Part shown: positions 19,534 to 32,278 of the stretch, piece after piece
Layout: each line of letters starts with the position of its first letter
Position numbering within the stretch: the stretch's first letter is position 1
Source: Orychophragmus violaceus
Lineage: Eukaryota; Streptophyta; Magnoliopsida; Brassicales; Brassicaceae
Length of the DNA: 64,000 nt
Assembly: GCA_030180135.1 (NCBI GenBank)
Contig: CM058238.1
Coordinates: 93,245,507-93,309,506, forward strand
Reading direction: 5' to 3'
The notes under the pieces: model-generated
Database searches by the model: none
Seen by the model: the letters and a program-made list of their open reading frames with translations, nothing else
Told to the model about the DNA's origin: nothing
Position numbers and translations under genes: made by a program

Positions 19534-22500
19534 TTATATAGGATTTTTGCACGTTGCACGGTTATGTCCAACACCCCGGCAACGGCTACACACCTTCATC
19601 TTCCTCTGTCTTGGTCCCTTGCAAAATTAGTAGTCAACTATTTATCAGCTATTGTATCTAATATATTGCAATTTTATTATGTTGTAAGTCAACTAAGATC
19701 ATTCTAACCACTATTTCTCCTCTTGACAGGAATCTCTTCTTTCGTGGCTTTCCTCGTGGGCGCCTAGTCAGTGGAGGAAGTAACTCTGGAAACTCCCTTC
19801 CATTTTCTTTCTCTTCTTCAAAGTCATTTGGTGGCATTGGGTATATATTACCGGCGTATCCGTTACGCCAAAATTCTGTGTGTAACTCTTCAGCGACAAG
19901 TGTATCTATTTCGACCTTTGCCTTCATAGCTGCTGCAACAGCATGTGTACATGGAATGAATAACATCTGGAACTCATGACAGCTACATGTCTTCATGCCC
20001 AAGTCAACATGGTAGGCGATTCCTTCCTTGTTACGCACTTCAAATTCATATGTGTTAATATTGTGTACCTCGAAACCAGTGGACACCTCAAATTTCTTGG
20101 AGATAATGTTCTGAATTCTTGGTATGAGAGGGGTTGGCAACTTCAGTGCAATATCTCTCCGAACGTGAAACCATCCCATCAGTGTAGCTCTTATGAAATC
20201 GACGAGTGGTACGATTGGGTAGTCTCTTGCTTCTGCTAGAGCTGCGTTTAAAGACTCCGCAATATTGCTAGTCATGAGATTGAATCTTTTGGCGGTAGAA
20301 TGTGAGCGTGTCCAACTTTGTAGGACTATGTTGGCGAGATATTCTGCACAGTCACAGTCAATGTTGGCAATTTCGTTGAAGTGTTCTGCAAACTCGGGCA
20401 CCCGGTAAGCTCGCCCTGCTCTCGAGACTAGGTAAGAGAGATGTCTTTTCTTGAAGATCGTTTGTATGTTACGTTGTAGGTGGATGATGCAGGAGCAGTG
20501 TTGTGATTTTGGGTATACCTGGTTATAAACGTAACGGAAAAATAGTTTAATCAGCACGCCAACATGAATGTTTACATAGCTAATAAATTTATTAACCGTA
20601 AACGAAATATATATATTGAACTGCGCTCCAATAGCATGAGTCAAAACAGCTACAAATTTTAATAATAACCTGCCAAATCTTATAAGAACAACTAAACTAT
20701 TGTGTACCTTCCGCAGGGCGGAAATTATGGCGTTGTGCCTATCGGAGATGAAAACCAAGTCCTCAGTATCAGGTACCACTTCTAGTAACTTGTTGAAAAA
20801 CCATGTATACGATTTCTCATTCTCCCCATCAACCACCCCAAACCCCACTGGATAGATCTGGTAGTTTCCATCTTGGCAACTAGCTGTTATCATACACCCT
20901 GCATACTTGCTTTTCAAGAAAGTCCCGTCCACGATGATAACTTTTCTCATAAATTGAAATCCAGCAATAAAAGCCCCTAGAGCGAAGAACAGGTACTTGA
21001 ATCTCTCTCCTATGCCATTGATGTAATCTGTCTCCAGGCATACTACTGTCCCTGGGTTAGTCATAACCAGAAGACTTAAGTATTTCGGCAAGATCTTAAA
21101 CGAATCTCCTGATGATCCCTTGCTTGAATCTAACGCAAGCTCCCGAGACTTCCAAGCTTTCCAGTATGATATTTGGGTGTCGTGACCATCACGCATTATA
21201 TCGCGGACAATGCTTGGCCGAGGACCAGCTGCTCGTCCAGCGAAACGAGTTTTCATCATGTCTCCTATTACTTCTGCTGAGGCGTGCCGCTCAAATTCAA
21301 CTCTTTCATTAGCTGTGCACATATGGTCTGGTCTTACACGCCTTACTTGAAAATAGTCCGAGTCTGGCATCTTTACTGCATACACACGCCATGGACAGCA
21401 TCTCCCCCCACACTCGAGGATCATCAACCCAGAGTTTGATTTCTTGTTCCTGAATCGAAATTTATGGGCTAGTGCATAAAGCGCCATATGTTTTCTAAAA
21501 CCTTCCCGATTTTTGAACATCATCCCAACGTATAGCTCCATTGGGTTGTTTCTTACAAACCCTTCAAATAGAGAAACATTTTTATTAGCCGTGCATATCG
21601 TCCAAATACATCAAACAACATACTTACACGGTTACACAAAACAATTATCAGCTAATAAAGATATTAGTACAAACCATCCGTGAAACCATCATCGTTGTCT
21701 TCTGCATCAGTATCCATATCGTCATCTCTTCCAGGGTTATATGCATCCGTTTCAGACTTCGCCTTGGCTCCATCTTGGACATCCACCTCAAGGTTTGCTG
21801 GTTTGAAACAGCTGCAACACCATGCAATAAATTCACGTACAAAGCAAAATGTAGGTGTATCCTTGTTCATACTAGATTTATCAGATTCATACGCTGGGCT
21901 GCTCCTTGTTTGTATTTCAGTTACTCCTACCATTTAGTAGTTAAACAATGTCAAAACTCTTATATCAATATTTGGTTAATAACTAAAATAGATCAATACC
22001 TTCGCTATGTTCAGTTTCTATTTCGTCCATCTCAGCAGGGAATGGGTTACTTGGTTCTCCCATTACGATGTCTGTCCCATCTTTAAATAACTTTGTTCCA
22101 GTACCCCCATCATGTGAACGTGGTGCATGGAAAGGAGGATTATTATGGGCTTTTACCACTGCAAGAGCTTTAGCTGCATCATCCTTCAACACTTGGATTT
22201 GATCTTGTGTAAGTAGCTCTTCCATCACAGTCATACTTGCATTGATGAATCCTAACTTCCTTAACTCTGAAAATATGATAACATAATAAATGGCCAATTG
22301 ATGATATAACTGTTTGAAGTCAACTATTATATGTATTTTGATCTTATAAACCTACCACGTTCATTTGCTTCTGTCATTTCATTGTTTAAATCTTTGTCCT
22401 GGTCCATCTCGGTTGTTTTCAAACTGTCGTGGCTAATAGGCGCATTGATTGTCGTCTTAACAGTTGCATCTCCACATCTAGATATGTCAATAATTGCTAA

Positions 22501-23147
22501 ATAATCAGTTCTACTCAACATAGGATCATTTTGATAATCATTTCTTGGTGAATGAGTTTACCTTGTTTCTCCCTCTGTAATTCCAACCATGTCCCTCTGT
22601 AATTCCAACCATGTTGGCTACATTTCCTGTCATTTCACCCATAAGCAAACAATAAGCTTTGTAGCCTAACAACATTTTGGTAAATGTTATCTTTATTAAA
22701 TTTCTATAAATCTTACCTTCTTGAGCAATTCCACTGTCTGTCTCATCTATGAGTCTTATAACCCCATCCACGGGATTTGGAATAGATGATTCCATGTCTA
22801 AATCCTCATTGGTTGGGAGAATGGATTTCAACATGTTTACACCCGCCTTTTTAAACCGTGCCATCTCCTTTTTGTTGAAAATCTCTTCCAAGACGCCAAC
22901 ACTTGCTGGTACGAAACCTCCTGCCGTGATGCATAAAACAGTTAGTCTCAGCAAACATTATAAGTACTACTGCTAATGCTATATGTTTATATCACACCTC
23001 CATAGTGACCGTTTAATAGCAGGTCCATTATTTGTGGATCCAAGCCTAAATCATTAGGGCTTTGAAGCTTCCTTCCTAGCATTAAATCTGTTGAGGATCC
23101 ACCGAGGCACCCATCACTTGTTGCTATTCCTTTTCCTTTGTTGGATA
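19534..23147 (-). CDS. MURA-type MULE transposase, catalytic and C-terminal exons
   Basis: The main exon block starts near 21575 (MELYVGMMF at 21541 is internal). It holds the N-terminal MULE zinc-binding region (CGGRCCPWRVYAVK), the transposase core with VDGTF (about 20918-20932) and ISDRH (about 20740), and the SWIM finger CSCHEF/CTHAVAAA. Intron 20707-20519 (189 nt, GT-AG) happens to be open in frame. Intron 19711-19619 leads to a last exon (19618-19534) encoding a zinc knuckle CSRCRGVGHNRATC. Upstream exons at about 21676-21935, 21998-22270, about 22355-22478, 22717-22920 and 22998-23147 encode an acidic region. Two of them share a GF-x-ASVGVLEEIF-like repeat. The 22998-23147 exon is cut by Copia-1. 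Product: cut-and-paste transposase, nuclear. Confidence 0.85.
22571..22614. repeat. 22-bp tandem duplication in the MURA gene
   Basis: Two perfect adjacent copies of CCCTCTGTAATTCCAACCAT plus GT, in the region between the 22717-22920 exon and the next exon. Confidence 0.85.
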
Positions 23148-23818
23148 TGAAGGATTATAGTGTTTTTCCAAGGTTTAATTCTCGTATTACAACCTAACAC
23201 ATAATCTTAAACAGATCTAGGTTCTTGCAAAACGAATCATAAATCAAACCAAACCTGGATCATTACCTTTCAGATTGCAGCGGATAATTGATGGTAATGA
23301 TGAGATCAGTTAGAACAGATGGTAACCTGTTCCTCCTTGGTATCCACACTCTTACAAGCAACGTTGGCTGCTAGACCGGATGGATGATCAGAGAGAGAGA
23401 TTAGAGAGAGAGAGGCTGCACAGCCACAAAGAAATCGTGTGTGGTGTGTTACTCCTTAGGGTTTTCGATTTCTTAATCTCTCATTAATGGGCCCAAGTCA
23501 TTTGACTAATGGCTCATTAATCATTTGGGCCCAAGACACAAATCAGACAAAAGCCTGCATTTTGTCTGGCCCAATTCTCTGATCCAATACAGTAAATGCC
23601 ACTGCATCTTACCGTATTAATTCCATTTAACTTTCCCGTTAGCTATGGTGTGTGACCCTTCGGGATCATACAATACTGGTAATAAGTCCTAAACTTATAG
23701 ATCAAGAGCGGACTCTAGCAAGCCATCATGATCACCCAGTATTTATGACTTATGTCTGATCTCGACATTTATCATACTTTCTAGAGTTAGTACAGTAGAT
23801 TTCCGGACATTCCCAACA
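23148..23818 (-). repeat. Copia-1 3' LTR
   Basis: 671 bp, TG...CA on the minus strand; partner of 29834-30504. Confidence 0.95.
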
Positions 23819-24626
23819 ATCTCCCACTTGTACTGGAATCCTACATTCCCTAGTCCTTTTGTCTCAATATCTCGATCTGGCATAAGGCAAGATGCGTGTC
23901 ATCCTTATATAGCCAGACCATGTTCATCGGACCAGATTTGATACTGACAATGCAAACGACTTGGGCAAGTCCGTTTGGGAATGGCCATTCTCTTACCAGC
24001 TATCAAATCTCCGATTGGCCTAGAGATATTACCTCCGTTAAATGGCAGGGACAAATCCCATCTTGTTCCATCACTATGAACTACACAATTCATAATACAC
24101 CCAACCAAGGTCCGTATAGCTCCCAGTTACGAAACAGCGTTAGACAATGATCAAAGCGCATTACTCCATGTGCAGCCACATGCATGCGAACTCAGGTCTA
24201 AGGACTATACTCTATAGTCGTATATGAGAACCTCTTATGACACAGATATTAATATCTTGTAGAGTTCTCATCAGCGGGCCATGTCCGGTCATATGCTCCC
24301 CTACATATACCTATGTGTCGACTTTGATGCCGCGCATCTATGACCCCTCGAAACTTGGTCATAAGTCTCAACACAATCTAGTCTCAAGTGGTTGTTGGTG
24401 TTCCAATTCAACAACCTTCGACTATGGACACTATGATTTATGCCATTTCGTTAAATATGGGGTTTCAGGATCAAGTCTACTCATGTACTTCGATGGCCCA
24501 TATATAATGACATGAATCATTTTGGAACGATTATTTATATCACAGTTAAAATAATCCAGAAATCATAGATTTCATAAACATAAAATATTATGTTTACATG
24601 AACCTTTCAAAACAACTAAATAAAGC

Positions 24627-27220
24627 CCTCTACAAACTCCCACTGAAATTAAGACTACATCTTAATTTCACTCATCCTACAGCTACAGTCCGCGACTCGT
24701 GCTTAGGCCTAAGGAGTGGCTTCGTTAATAGATTAGCAACGTTCCCATTCGTTGAAACTTGCTGATCTACTTATTCGTTAATAGATTAGCAACGTTTCCA
24801 TTCGTTGAAACTTGCTGATCTACTTAACACCTCTGTCATTTATCTCACGGAATAGGTTATACCTACCGTCAAGGTGTTTGGAGCTCTGATGTGCAGCTAG
24901 TCTCATCTATGCTGGGAATCACATCAAGTTTAGTAATGAACTCTTTCTTTCCAAACGACCTCTTTCGCTGCTTCTCAAGCTGCGAAATGTTCAGCTTAAG
25001 TCATGGAGTCAGCAACAGTGCCTTGCACCGCCAGACAGACACAAGATATAGCCGGACTGTGACCAGGAATTATCTTTGTCTATTGGAAACTTGCCTTTCA
25101 GACTCTGTCAACTTGTAGCACCTCACTTTCTCCGTAAACCAAGAACTTATCCTTAGTATTCCTCAAATACTTTAGGATATTCTTTACGGCAATCCAGTGA
25201 TTCTTTGCTGGATTTGACTGGTCTTTACTTGTCTTGCTTAACATTAAAGCAACATCAAAACAAGTACGTGTCATGGCATACATGATAGATCCAATTGCCG
25301 ACGTATATGGAATCCTATCCATGCATTCAAGCTCAGCAGTTATCGTAGGACACTGCTTCTTGCTTAACGTATTGCCATGTGACATTGGCATAAAACCCTT
25401 CTTGGATTGCTGATCACGTGTAGAACTTTGTCAATTTAAGAATCCTGACTTTGTCTTACCAGCTCTTTTGGATCTCTATCTTTAGATCCAAAATCCAAGA
25501 ACACACGTGGCTTTACCCATGTCAATCATAAAACCAACTCCCAAGCCAGTCCTTTACCGACTGCAGCATTAGGACGTTATTTCCGAGAATCAGTATGTCA
25601 TCGACATACACTATGAGAAATGCAACATCGCTCCCACTTATCTATTAGTAAACGCACAGTTCCACTTCGTTCCTGTTCAAGTCAAAACTTTGACTACTTC
25701 AACAGAACGAAGATTCCAACTCCGATATGTTTGCTTCCATCCATGAATGGATCAATGAAGCTAACTTACACATAGTGTAATTTTTCGGAGTCCAGGCTTA
25801 CTTTCGCTTCTGTGAATTTCGCAGGTTCGTCACTTTCAATGATCATCAGATCATGTGAACTTTCAATGATCATCAGGTTCAACTAATGACGAGAAATCAC
25901 TCTCGGATTAGTGACTGATTCATTCATATCTGCGAACTTCAGGCTCTACAGGTGTAGATTCTACAGAAATCTGTAAATCCATCCGCTGCTCTCCCTCAAC
26001 AGGTTGAGCAACCTCCTGTATTTCTCGAATTTCTTCGAGTTACACTTTTACTCCCACTGTTCTTCTTGGAAAGTAACTTCCCTTCTTAGAAAACAGAATG
26101 GACGTAAAAGTAACAAGCCTTGGTTTCCCTAGGACAACCAGCGAAATAGCACAACTACAAATACTCAGTAAAGACGAATTCGGATCGATTCCAATCCACT
26201 TTTACGTGGTGTCTTTTAACTGATATTGGTAGAACTGTTTCAGCGTAAACTTAGATATTTCTAGAGCGTTATTCTTAAAGAATATCATGGAAGATTCGTG
26301 CGACTCATCTTTAATCATTTCTAATAAGATCTGATTCTTTCTCACAGAAACACCTCAAGGTTTTCAGGAGAAATGAGCTGTGAAACGACTTCACACTCAT
26401 TCAGATGATCACACCATTAATGACTCAAGTATTCTCACTCGTGATCTAATCCAGAGTCTTAATACTTCTGTCATTCAGATTCTATACTTCATTCTGGAAC
26501 TCTTTCGACCATGTCAAAGAATTCCGACTTGTGTCTCATCAAATGAACACAGTCATACTCACTGAAGTAATCAGTAGAGACAATGAAGTACAGGAAATTT
26601 TCTCTGGCATTACTGCTCATCGGACCACATACATGAGTATGTTCAATGTCCAATAAGCCTTTGGGCTTTTCTCTAGCTCGGCTAAGATGGGCCCTTCGTC
26701 TTTTGGTCCAGTAAACAGAATTCAAGTCTCATAAGATATCCATTCAAATGAGCCCAAAAGTCCATAACTATGGGGTTTCTGAATCCGACTTACTCTATTT
26801 GACCAAAACATTTATGCCAAGAAAATCAGGTTTAATTCATCAGATTTAAACCAATTCGGTATTTATGTTACATTTAGGCACTCTTTGGTTTAAGATATAA
26901 AACCCATTCTTTGAATAGGGTGCTACAATTCACATTTCATTAAGGTCAAAAGAACAAAACTTGTCTTTATCAAAATGAAAAACATTCAAATTCTTTACAA
27001 GAAAATGAAAGACAACTCTGCTTAAAGCAGGTACATTGTAGCAATTACTTAATACAAAACCAAGCCTCAAAGGGATCTATAAGTGAAAACCCTACGGCTG
27101 AGGCAGCATCCCAAGCTCCTTCCAGACACGCAGTTCCACTTGCCCTTCCTTCAACGTTCTACTGTTGCTCAGGCTCTGCATATTATAACAAATATCAGTG
27201 CCACAACCAGTATCCAATAC
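24627..27220 (-). pseudogene. Copia-1 pol remnants (protease, integrase, RT, RNase H)
   Basis: Minus-strand fragments in the normal order: DTGCG of protease (about 27195-27215), integrase pieces (ENFLYFIVSTDYFSEY, about 26550-26600), RT pieces near 25560-25630, and the linker before RNase H (IPYTSAIGSIMYAM, about 25275-25320). Stops, frameshifts and small deletions occur throughout; the tandem duplication at 24721-24826 lies at its end. No functional polymerase can be read. Confidence 0.8.
24721..24826. repeat. 53-bp tandem duplication in Copia-1
   Basis: TTCGTTAATAGATTAGCAAC starts both units (24721 and 24774), which differ at one base. It lies at the decayed 3' end of pol. Confidence 0.85.
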
Positions 27221-28111
27221 CTATAAGGTATAACTTGAAGTAATAACATGAATACCTGAGGAAGTAGTCTCATACATCGACTTTAACTCCTCATAATCTT
27301 CCATGAATTTAATGCAATCTCTTTTCCAATGCCCAGTCTCTTTACAGTAGCAGCACTTACCAACGTAAGAGGTATCTGACTCGGGCTCAGAAGACACACG
27401 CTTGCCATGATTCAAAATCTGGACAACTTTGTCTTCACCCTTGTCAACATTAGGTTTAGTAAACCTACCCTTCTCCTTCATGAGATTATACAGGGTACTC
27501 TTCACGTTTGGCTCAACTGTCTTGAGCATATCATGCAGTTCAGTCAGCGTCTTTGTTAAGCCTTTCTTGATATAGTTCCTTCTGAACTTATCATAGCTTG
27601 ACGGCAGTGACTGCAGAATGATCTCAGTTGCCAATTCTTGGCTAACTGGATAATCCAGTTTCCTCAGGTTATCAATGTAACCCATCATTTTACTGACATG
27701 AGGACTTACTGGATGATCATTTGGTAGCTTGCAGCTAGTGAGAGACTTAACCAACTGGTATCTCTCCACTCTTACCTGCTCCTGAAATTTCAATTTCAGG
27801 CTGCTGATCATCTCTATTGGCGACTCCATGTTCTCATATTGCTTCAGCAAATCTGAGTCCATGGTAGCCAATATCAGACCACGCACATCTACCGCATCAT
27901 CATAATGCTTATTCCAAGCATTACGTACTGCATGACAGGCCTTGGATCCGATCCTCTCGGGGAGAGCTTTCTCAAGGACATAGTCCTTTCTCTCATGCCT
28001 GAGAACTAGCCTCAGGTTCCGCGACCAAGTCAAGAAATTTGATCCATTCAGTTTGTCCATCTCAAGGACATACCGGATCGAGAAAGTGTTTTGATTGTTT
28101 GTGCTCGTCAT
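27221..28111 (-). CDS. Copia-1 gag (nucleocapsid protein)
   Basis: 296 residues starting MTSTNNQNTFSIRYVLEMDK. It has the copia gag motif FLTWSRNLRLVL (about 25-40), a UBN2-type middle (about 60-200) and a CCHC zinc knuckle CCYCKETGHWKRDC near residue 255. Gag coats the element RNA and forms the particle. In Copia-2, -3 and -4 the frame continues into pol; here it stops just before the protease DTG. Intact gag with dead pol suggests that mobility depended on related elements. Confidence 0.88.
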   Translation of the reverse strand: MTSTNNQNTFSIRYVLEMDKLNGSNFLTWSRNLRLVLRHERKDYVLEKALPERIGSKACHAVRNAWNKHYDDAVDVRGLILATMDSDLLKQYENMESPIEMISSLKLKFQEQVRVERYQLVKSLTSCKLPNDHPVSPHVSKMMGYIDNLRKLDYPVSQELATEIILQSLPSSYDKFRRNYIKKGLTKTLTELHDMLKTVEPNVKSTLYNLMKEKGRFTKPNVDKGEDKVVQILNHGKRVSSEPESDTSYVGKCCYCKETGHWKRDCIKFMEDYEELKSMYETTSSGIHVITSSYTL

Positions 28112-29820
28112 AGCTGAAATTTAGAGATAAATAGAGTTTTAGTTATTTAGTTCATAAAAGAGTAATCTTAATAACTTATAAGAAGACTCGCATTGCATTC
28201 AAAATTTCTTTGTTTAACCCCATGTTCAGCTAAATCCAAAGTGGGCCACTGGCCGTCACCCGGAATTAGCTTTACTTGGTAAGCATACACACAGCTAGTT
28301 ATAACCAATAACTCTCGGTTGTGAATTGGGCCCAAGGCCCAATACACCAGATGTCTCAAGGCCCGGGACTCCCGATGTCCCAGTCAAGGAAACCAATCTC
28401 TTACAGCCAAATAATCACTAAAGTCTGGGACTCCCAATGAAATTAGTGACTATATACTACTTTACTTACGCGAAAAACAGACACCTCACATTGTAAGCCA
28501 TATCTGTAATCGAATAAGCGTTAAGTAGCTAACAAGATTGGAAAGACATCCAAGCTTGATATTGGTTTTGAGGATTTTAAGTTTTATTTCCAAAAATAGA
28601 AGATTACTATTTTGGGAAACTTACTTGTTTTAGAAACTTTCTAAATTTAGGAACATTCTAAAAGTAGAAATTTCTAATTTAATATTTTATAAATATTTTC
28701 GGGTTGGGTCACAAATTATAGGCCCAATTCTTGGCCCAAGACCATAGAATTCCAGTTGGCCCAATAATTTGACATAACCGAGTCGGTTTATTAATTCTGG
28801 TCCAAGACCAAATTAACTATCAAAACCATCAGTTATTTACTAAACCAGACCAGCTCTAAATTATTTGTTCCAACCAAATCAAACTTAGACCAGCCTTCGG
28901 TTTAGGTTAAAATTCAATTTTTGAATTTCAATCCGGTTTAACCAGAAATTAAATAATACCAATTGTATTAAATAATTTCCAGCAAACCGCGATTTGGGTT
29001 AACCGCTTGAACCACCAATTAAATTGGATCGGTTCGGTTAAGTCCAAAATCAGGAAGAAACACCTTGTGTTTTAGCCAATTTTTGACCTAACTTGCGGTT
29101 TTGGCTAAAGCAGACAATGAACCACAATCGGTTTGATCGGTTCATTGTCGCGGGTTTGGGAAAAACGAACCACAATTATCAAGGCTTTGAATTGGTTTTT
29201 GTCTTTAGTTTAAAAACAAAAAAACTTGATCGCCAACCTTTGCTTTCATAATCGTTTGATAATTAATTGTGGTTCCCAATTAATCCGTTCGATATGATAA
29301 TCGCCAACCTTTTATTAACCTTTTACATAAACGTAATTCAACAATCGAACAATCATTGATTATGACCTTAAGCGATTAATAAACCAATCATCGTTGTCAA
29401 CAAGCGAAGCACTTATGATATTCACATTAATCGATTCAAGCATCACTAAATGACAAAACCCATTTTGATATTAATAATCTTAATTCATGTGAATCACTAA
29501 ACTTGAACTCACGATTGATTATTAATTCAATCAATAACAAAATGATTCTTTGGATTATCAAACAAAGTCAAAACTCGTTTCTTATTATCTAATTAATTCA
29601 ACAATCGATTCTCATGTTAAAGCCATTAACAAAAGACAAAAACGATCGATCAAACAAATCAACTTAACCAATTCATTCAAATCGTTTTAACAAATCGATT
29701 AATTCAATGAAACGAAATCAACTTTAATCATCAAGCAATCTCATCGATTTCTTATGATTATTAAGCAAAGTCAAAATCAATTCATACAAAGATCCAAACA
29801 GCAAAAACCTAACGACCTAG
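28112..29820 (-). other. Copia-1 5' leader
   Basis: 1.7 kb between PBS and gag, AT-rich with no ORF. The gag-proximal part (28168-28500) shares blocks with the Copia-2, -3 and -4 leaders (GGCCACTGGCCGTCACCC, GTCTGGGACTCCC). Confidence 0.65.
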
Positions 29821-29833
29821 GCTCTGATACCAC

Positions 29834-30504
29834 TGAAGGATTATAGTGTTTTTCCAAGGTTTAATTCTCGTATTACAACCTAACACATAATCTTAAACAG
29901 ATCTAGGTTCTTGCAAAACGAATCATAAATCAAACCAAACCTGGATCATTACCTTTCAGATTGCAGCGGATAATTGATGGTAATGATGAGATCAGTTAGA
30001 AAAGATGGTAACCTGTTCCTCCTTGGTATCCACACTCTTACAAGCAACGTTGGCTGCTAGACCGGATGGATGATCAGAGAGAGAGATTAGAGAGAGAGAG
30101 GCTGCACAACCACAAAGAAATCGTGTGTGGTGTGTTATTCCTTAGGGTTTTCGATTTCTTAATATCTCATTAATGGGCCCAAGTCATTTGACTAATGGCT
30201 CACAAATCATTTGGGCCCAAGACACAAATCAGACAAAAGCCTGCATTTTGTCTGGCCCAATTCTCTGATCCAATACAGTAAATGCCATTGCATCTTACCG
30301 TATTAATTCCATTTAACTTTCCCGTTAGCTATGGTGTGTGACCCTTCGGGATCATACAATACTGGTAATAAGTCCTAAACTTATAGATCAAGAGCGGACT
30401 CTAGCAAGCCATCATGATCACCCAGTATTTATGACTTATGTCTGATCTCGACATTTATCATACTTTCTAGAGTTAGTACAGTAGATTTCAGGACATTCCC
30501 AACA
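29834..30504 (-). repeat. Copia-1 5' LTR
   Basis: 671 bp, followed on the minus strand by G and the PBS TGGTATCAGAGC (29832-29821). Right duplication GGATA at 30505-30509. Confidence 0.95.
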
Positions 30505-31497
30505 GGATATAGCTTGGATTGGGCTTATAGTCATACAATAAAAATGTTAGCATGAAACTAAATATGTTTTCAAGTAAGTATAACGTTATTTCGTCTACGT
30601 AACACACTTCATAGGTTTACCTTATTGTTGCTCTGTTCTGTTCGGTCATTCCTTGAGTATAATCCGCAAATTCCAAACATTATCAGAAACAAACACAAGG
30701 TTTTTTATTCTATTATTAAACTATTTTAACTCATATTCTATACCATTTATTTCAGACAGACGGTAGGTTAGATTTTCAATGGTTGTTCCAAGTGTGTGTT
30801 CATCCAACCATTTATGAACTGTTGAAATTGATTTCTCGGGTGTTGCTGGAGTTTCCCCATTTGGCCCATCTGAGGAATCTGTGGACGACCGGTCATCTTC
30901 TACAGGATCAGCTTCATCGTTGCTCATGCTATTGTCCAGACAAGATAGAGAAAATGGTACTGTTCCGGTTGCCATAAGTGCATCCCAGTAGTTCGATGCA
31001 TCTGGTACATTACCCTATCTACAAATACTCTGGTTCCTCATCTTCATAGTTGTTTTCAGGTAACTTGGTTGTTGGCCCCCTAACGACAAACTTGTTTCGC
31101 CAAAAACATGGGGCAAACCAACCATGTCAAACGCGGATCGCCTGTGGAACCGATATCTTTCAATCGCCGGAGCTCCAACTGTCACACACAAAGGCATCTC
31201 AATGTGTTCTAGTCGAACTGCCATGAAAAGGGAAACATCGCCGTCTTCGGAGATGTCCATTGGTAGTGTTTTTTTGCCCTCCGGCTCCAGCAAGCACGGC
31301 GGAAACTGGTACGTTAGCACCACCACGTCCTGTATCTGGTATCGTGCTGTGACTAGTTCTATCAAAGGCTTTAGCTTTTCATTCTCCTGAACCATTATAC
31401 CATAGCTGCTTTCATCGGGATCTATTTTGAAATCCCATTCACCCGTGGCTGATCTTTGCCACTCTCCTCTTACAAGTCTTACCAAGCGGCCCATCAT
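30505..31497 (-). pseudogene. MURA N-terminal exons, separated from the rest by Copia-1
   Basis: 31497-31018 encodes MMGRLVRLVRGEWQRSATGEW and a beta-rich, PB1-like region (VVLTYQFPPCLL, PLCVTVGAPAIERY) typical of the N-terminus of plant MULE transposases. An in-frame TAG follows at about 31015-31017. The same frame then continues (30975-30721) with an acidic Ser/Thr-rich segment and HKWLDEHTLG, so it is either a nonsense mutation or an unrecognised splice. A neighbouring frame reads acidic NNYEDEEPEYL just before the stop, so a nearby indel is also possible. A short exon at about 30622-30665 and the partial exon at 30505-30525 continue to the Copia-1 junction and resume at 23147. The transposase gene cannot now yield a normal product. 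Confidence 0.7.
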
Positions 31498-32278
31498 CTT
31501 GGTTACTAAGCAAGCACCTGTTGGGAAAGTAAAGAATAGTCATTACAACCAAAAACATTATTTTTCTTGCAAGCGATTCTAAAAAAAACATTATTTTGAA
31601 CAAGCAAGCTAACAAAATTGTTTACAGTCAATCGGTTCTTCAATTTAGCAAATATATACATTTCTGATGTTAATATTCACATACTTTATGGTGAGGCAAA
31701 TGTTTCAGATTATGTATACACTTTTGCTGTCGGTATCTACACGGAACATTTATAACATCATTTATTGTCTTCTAATGGCAGTTGATACCGTTAAATTGTT
31801 TAAAAACAAGGATGGGGACCATATGAACTGAAAACTTACCAAATACGGTGTCTTTTAGCTGAAAACGACAGATCTTTTAGACTCTCTCACTTACTGAAAC
31901 TTACTTGTTACGAACTTTGTTCTCTGTGTAATTTTGTTCTTTGCAGAGAAGTATGGTGCAGGACAACGCTTTATATAGAGGACATAGATTAGGGTTTTCT
32001 CATCGGTACACGATATGTATATTTTTGATCGAAAATAATTATTATTTCGACCCCTAAATTGATCTTGGCGGGAAAACAATTTCGTGGCCAAAAATGGATC
32101 ACGTTTTCCCTTGCTTCTCACTGTACATGTCGGAGATATTTTGCCAGAGAAGATCTACAAAATCTTCGACGTCATCGTTCCTCATCATGCAAGTGGAAGA
32201 AGCTGCTCACGTGTCATATCTCGGAGGGGTATCTGCGTATTTTCCCCCACCCCGAAAATGGTTTCGAAAAGCATTTTG
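31498..32278 (-). promoter_or_regulatory. MURA upstream region, with an E2F-like site
   Basis: No convincing ORF. TTGGCGGGAAA at 32065-32075 is TTTCCCGCC on the MURA strand and fits TTTSSCGS. The MULE subterminal block (complement ATACCCCTCCGA) lies at 32221-32232. Copia-2 begins at 32279, 54 bp of MULE remaining beyond it (39506-39559). Confidence 0.5.

Larger units (their letters stand above)
23148..30504 (-). mobile_element. Copia-1: full-length Ty1/copia element with decayed pol
   Basis: Two 671-bp LTRs (23148-23818 and 29834-30504) lie within a GGATA duplication (23143-23147 and 30505-30509). Read on the minus strand the LTR is TGTTGGGAATG...CCTTCA. The tRNA-iMet PBS TGGTATCAGAGC lies at 29821-29832 and the purine tract AAGTGGGAGATT next to the 3' LTR. 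I count about 8-9 differences between the LTRs (about 98.7% identity). gag is open, but protease, integrase, RT and RNase H survive only as fragments. It was inserted into a coding exon of the MURA gene, which it splits. Confidence 0.95.
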
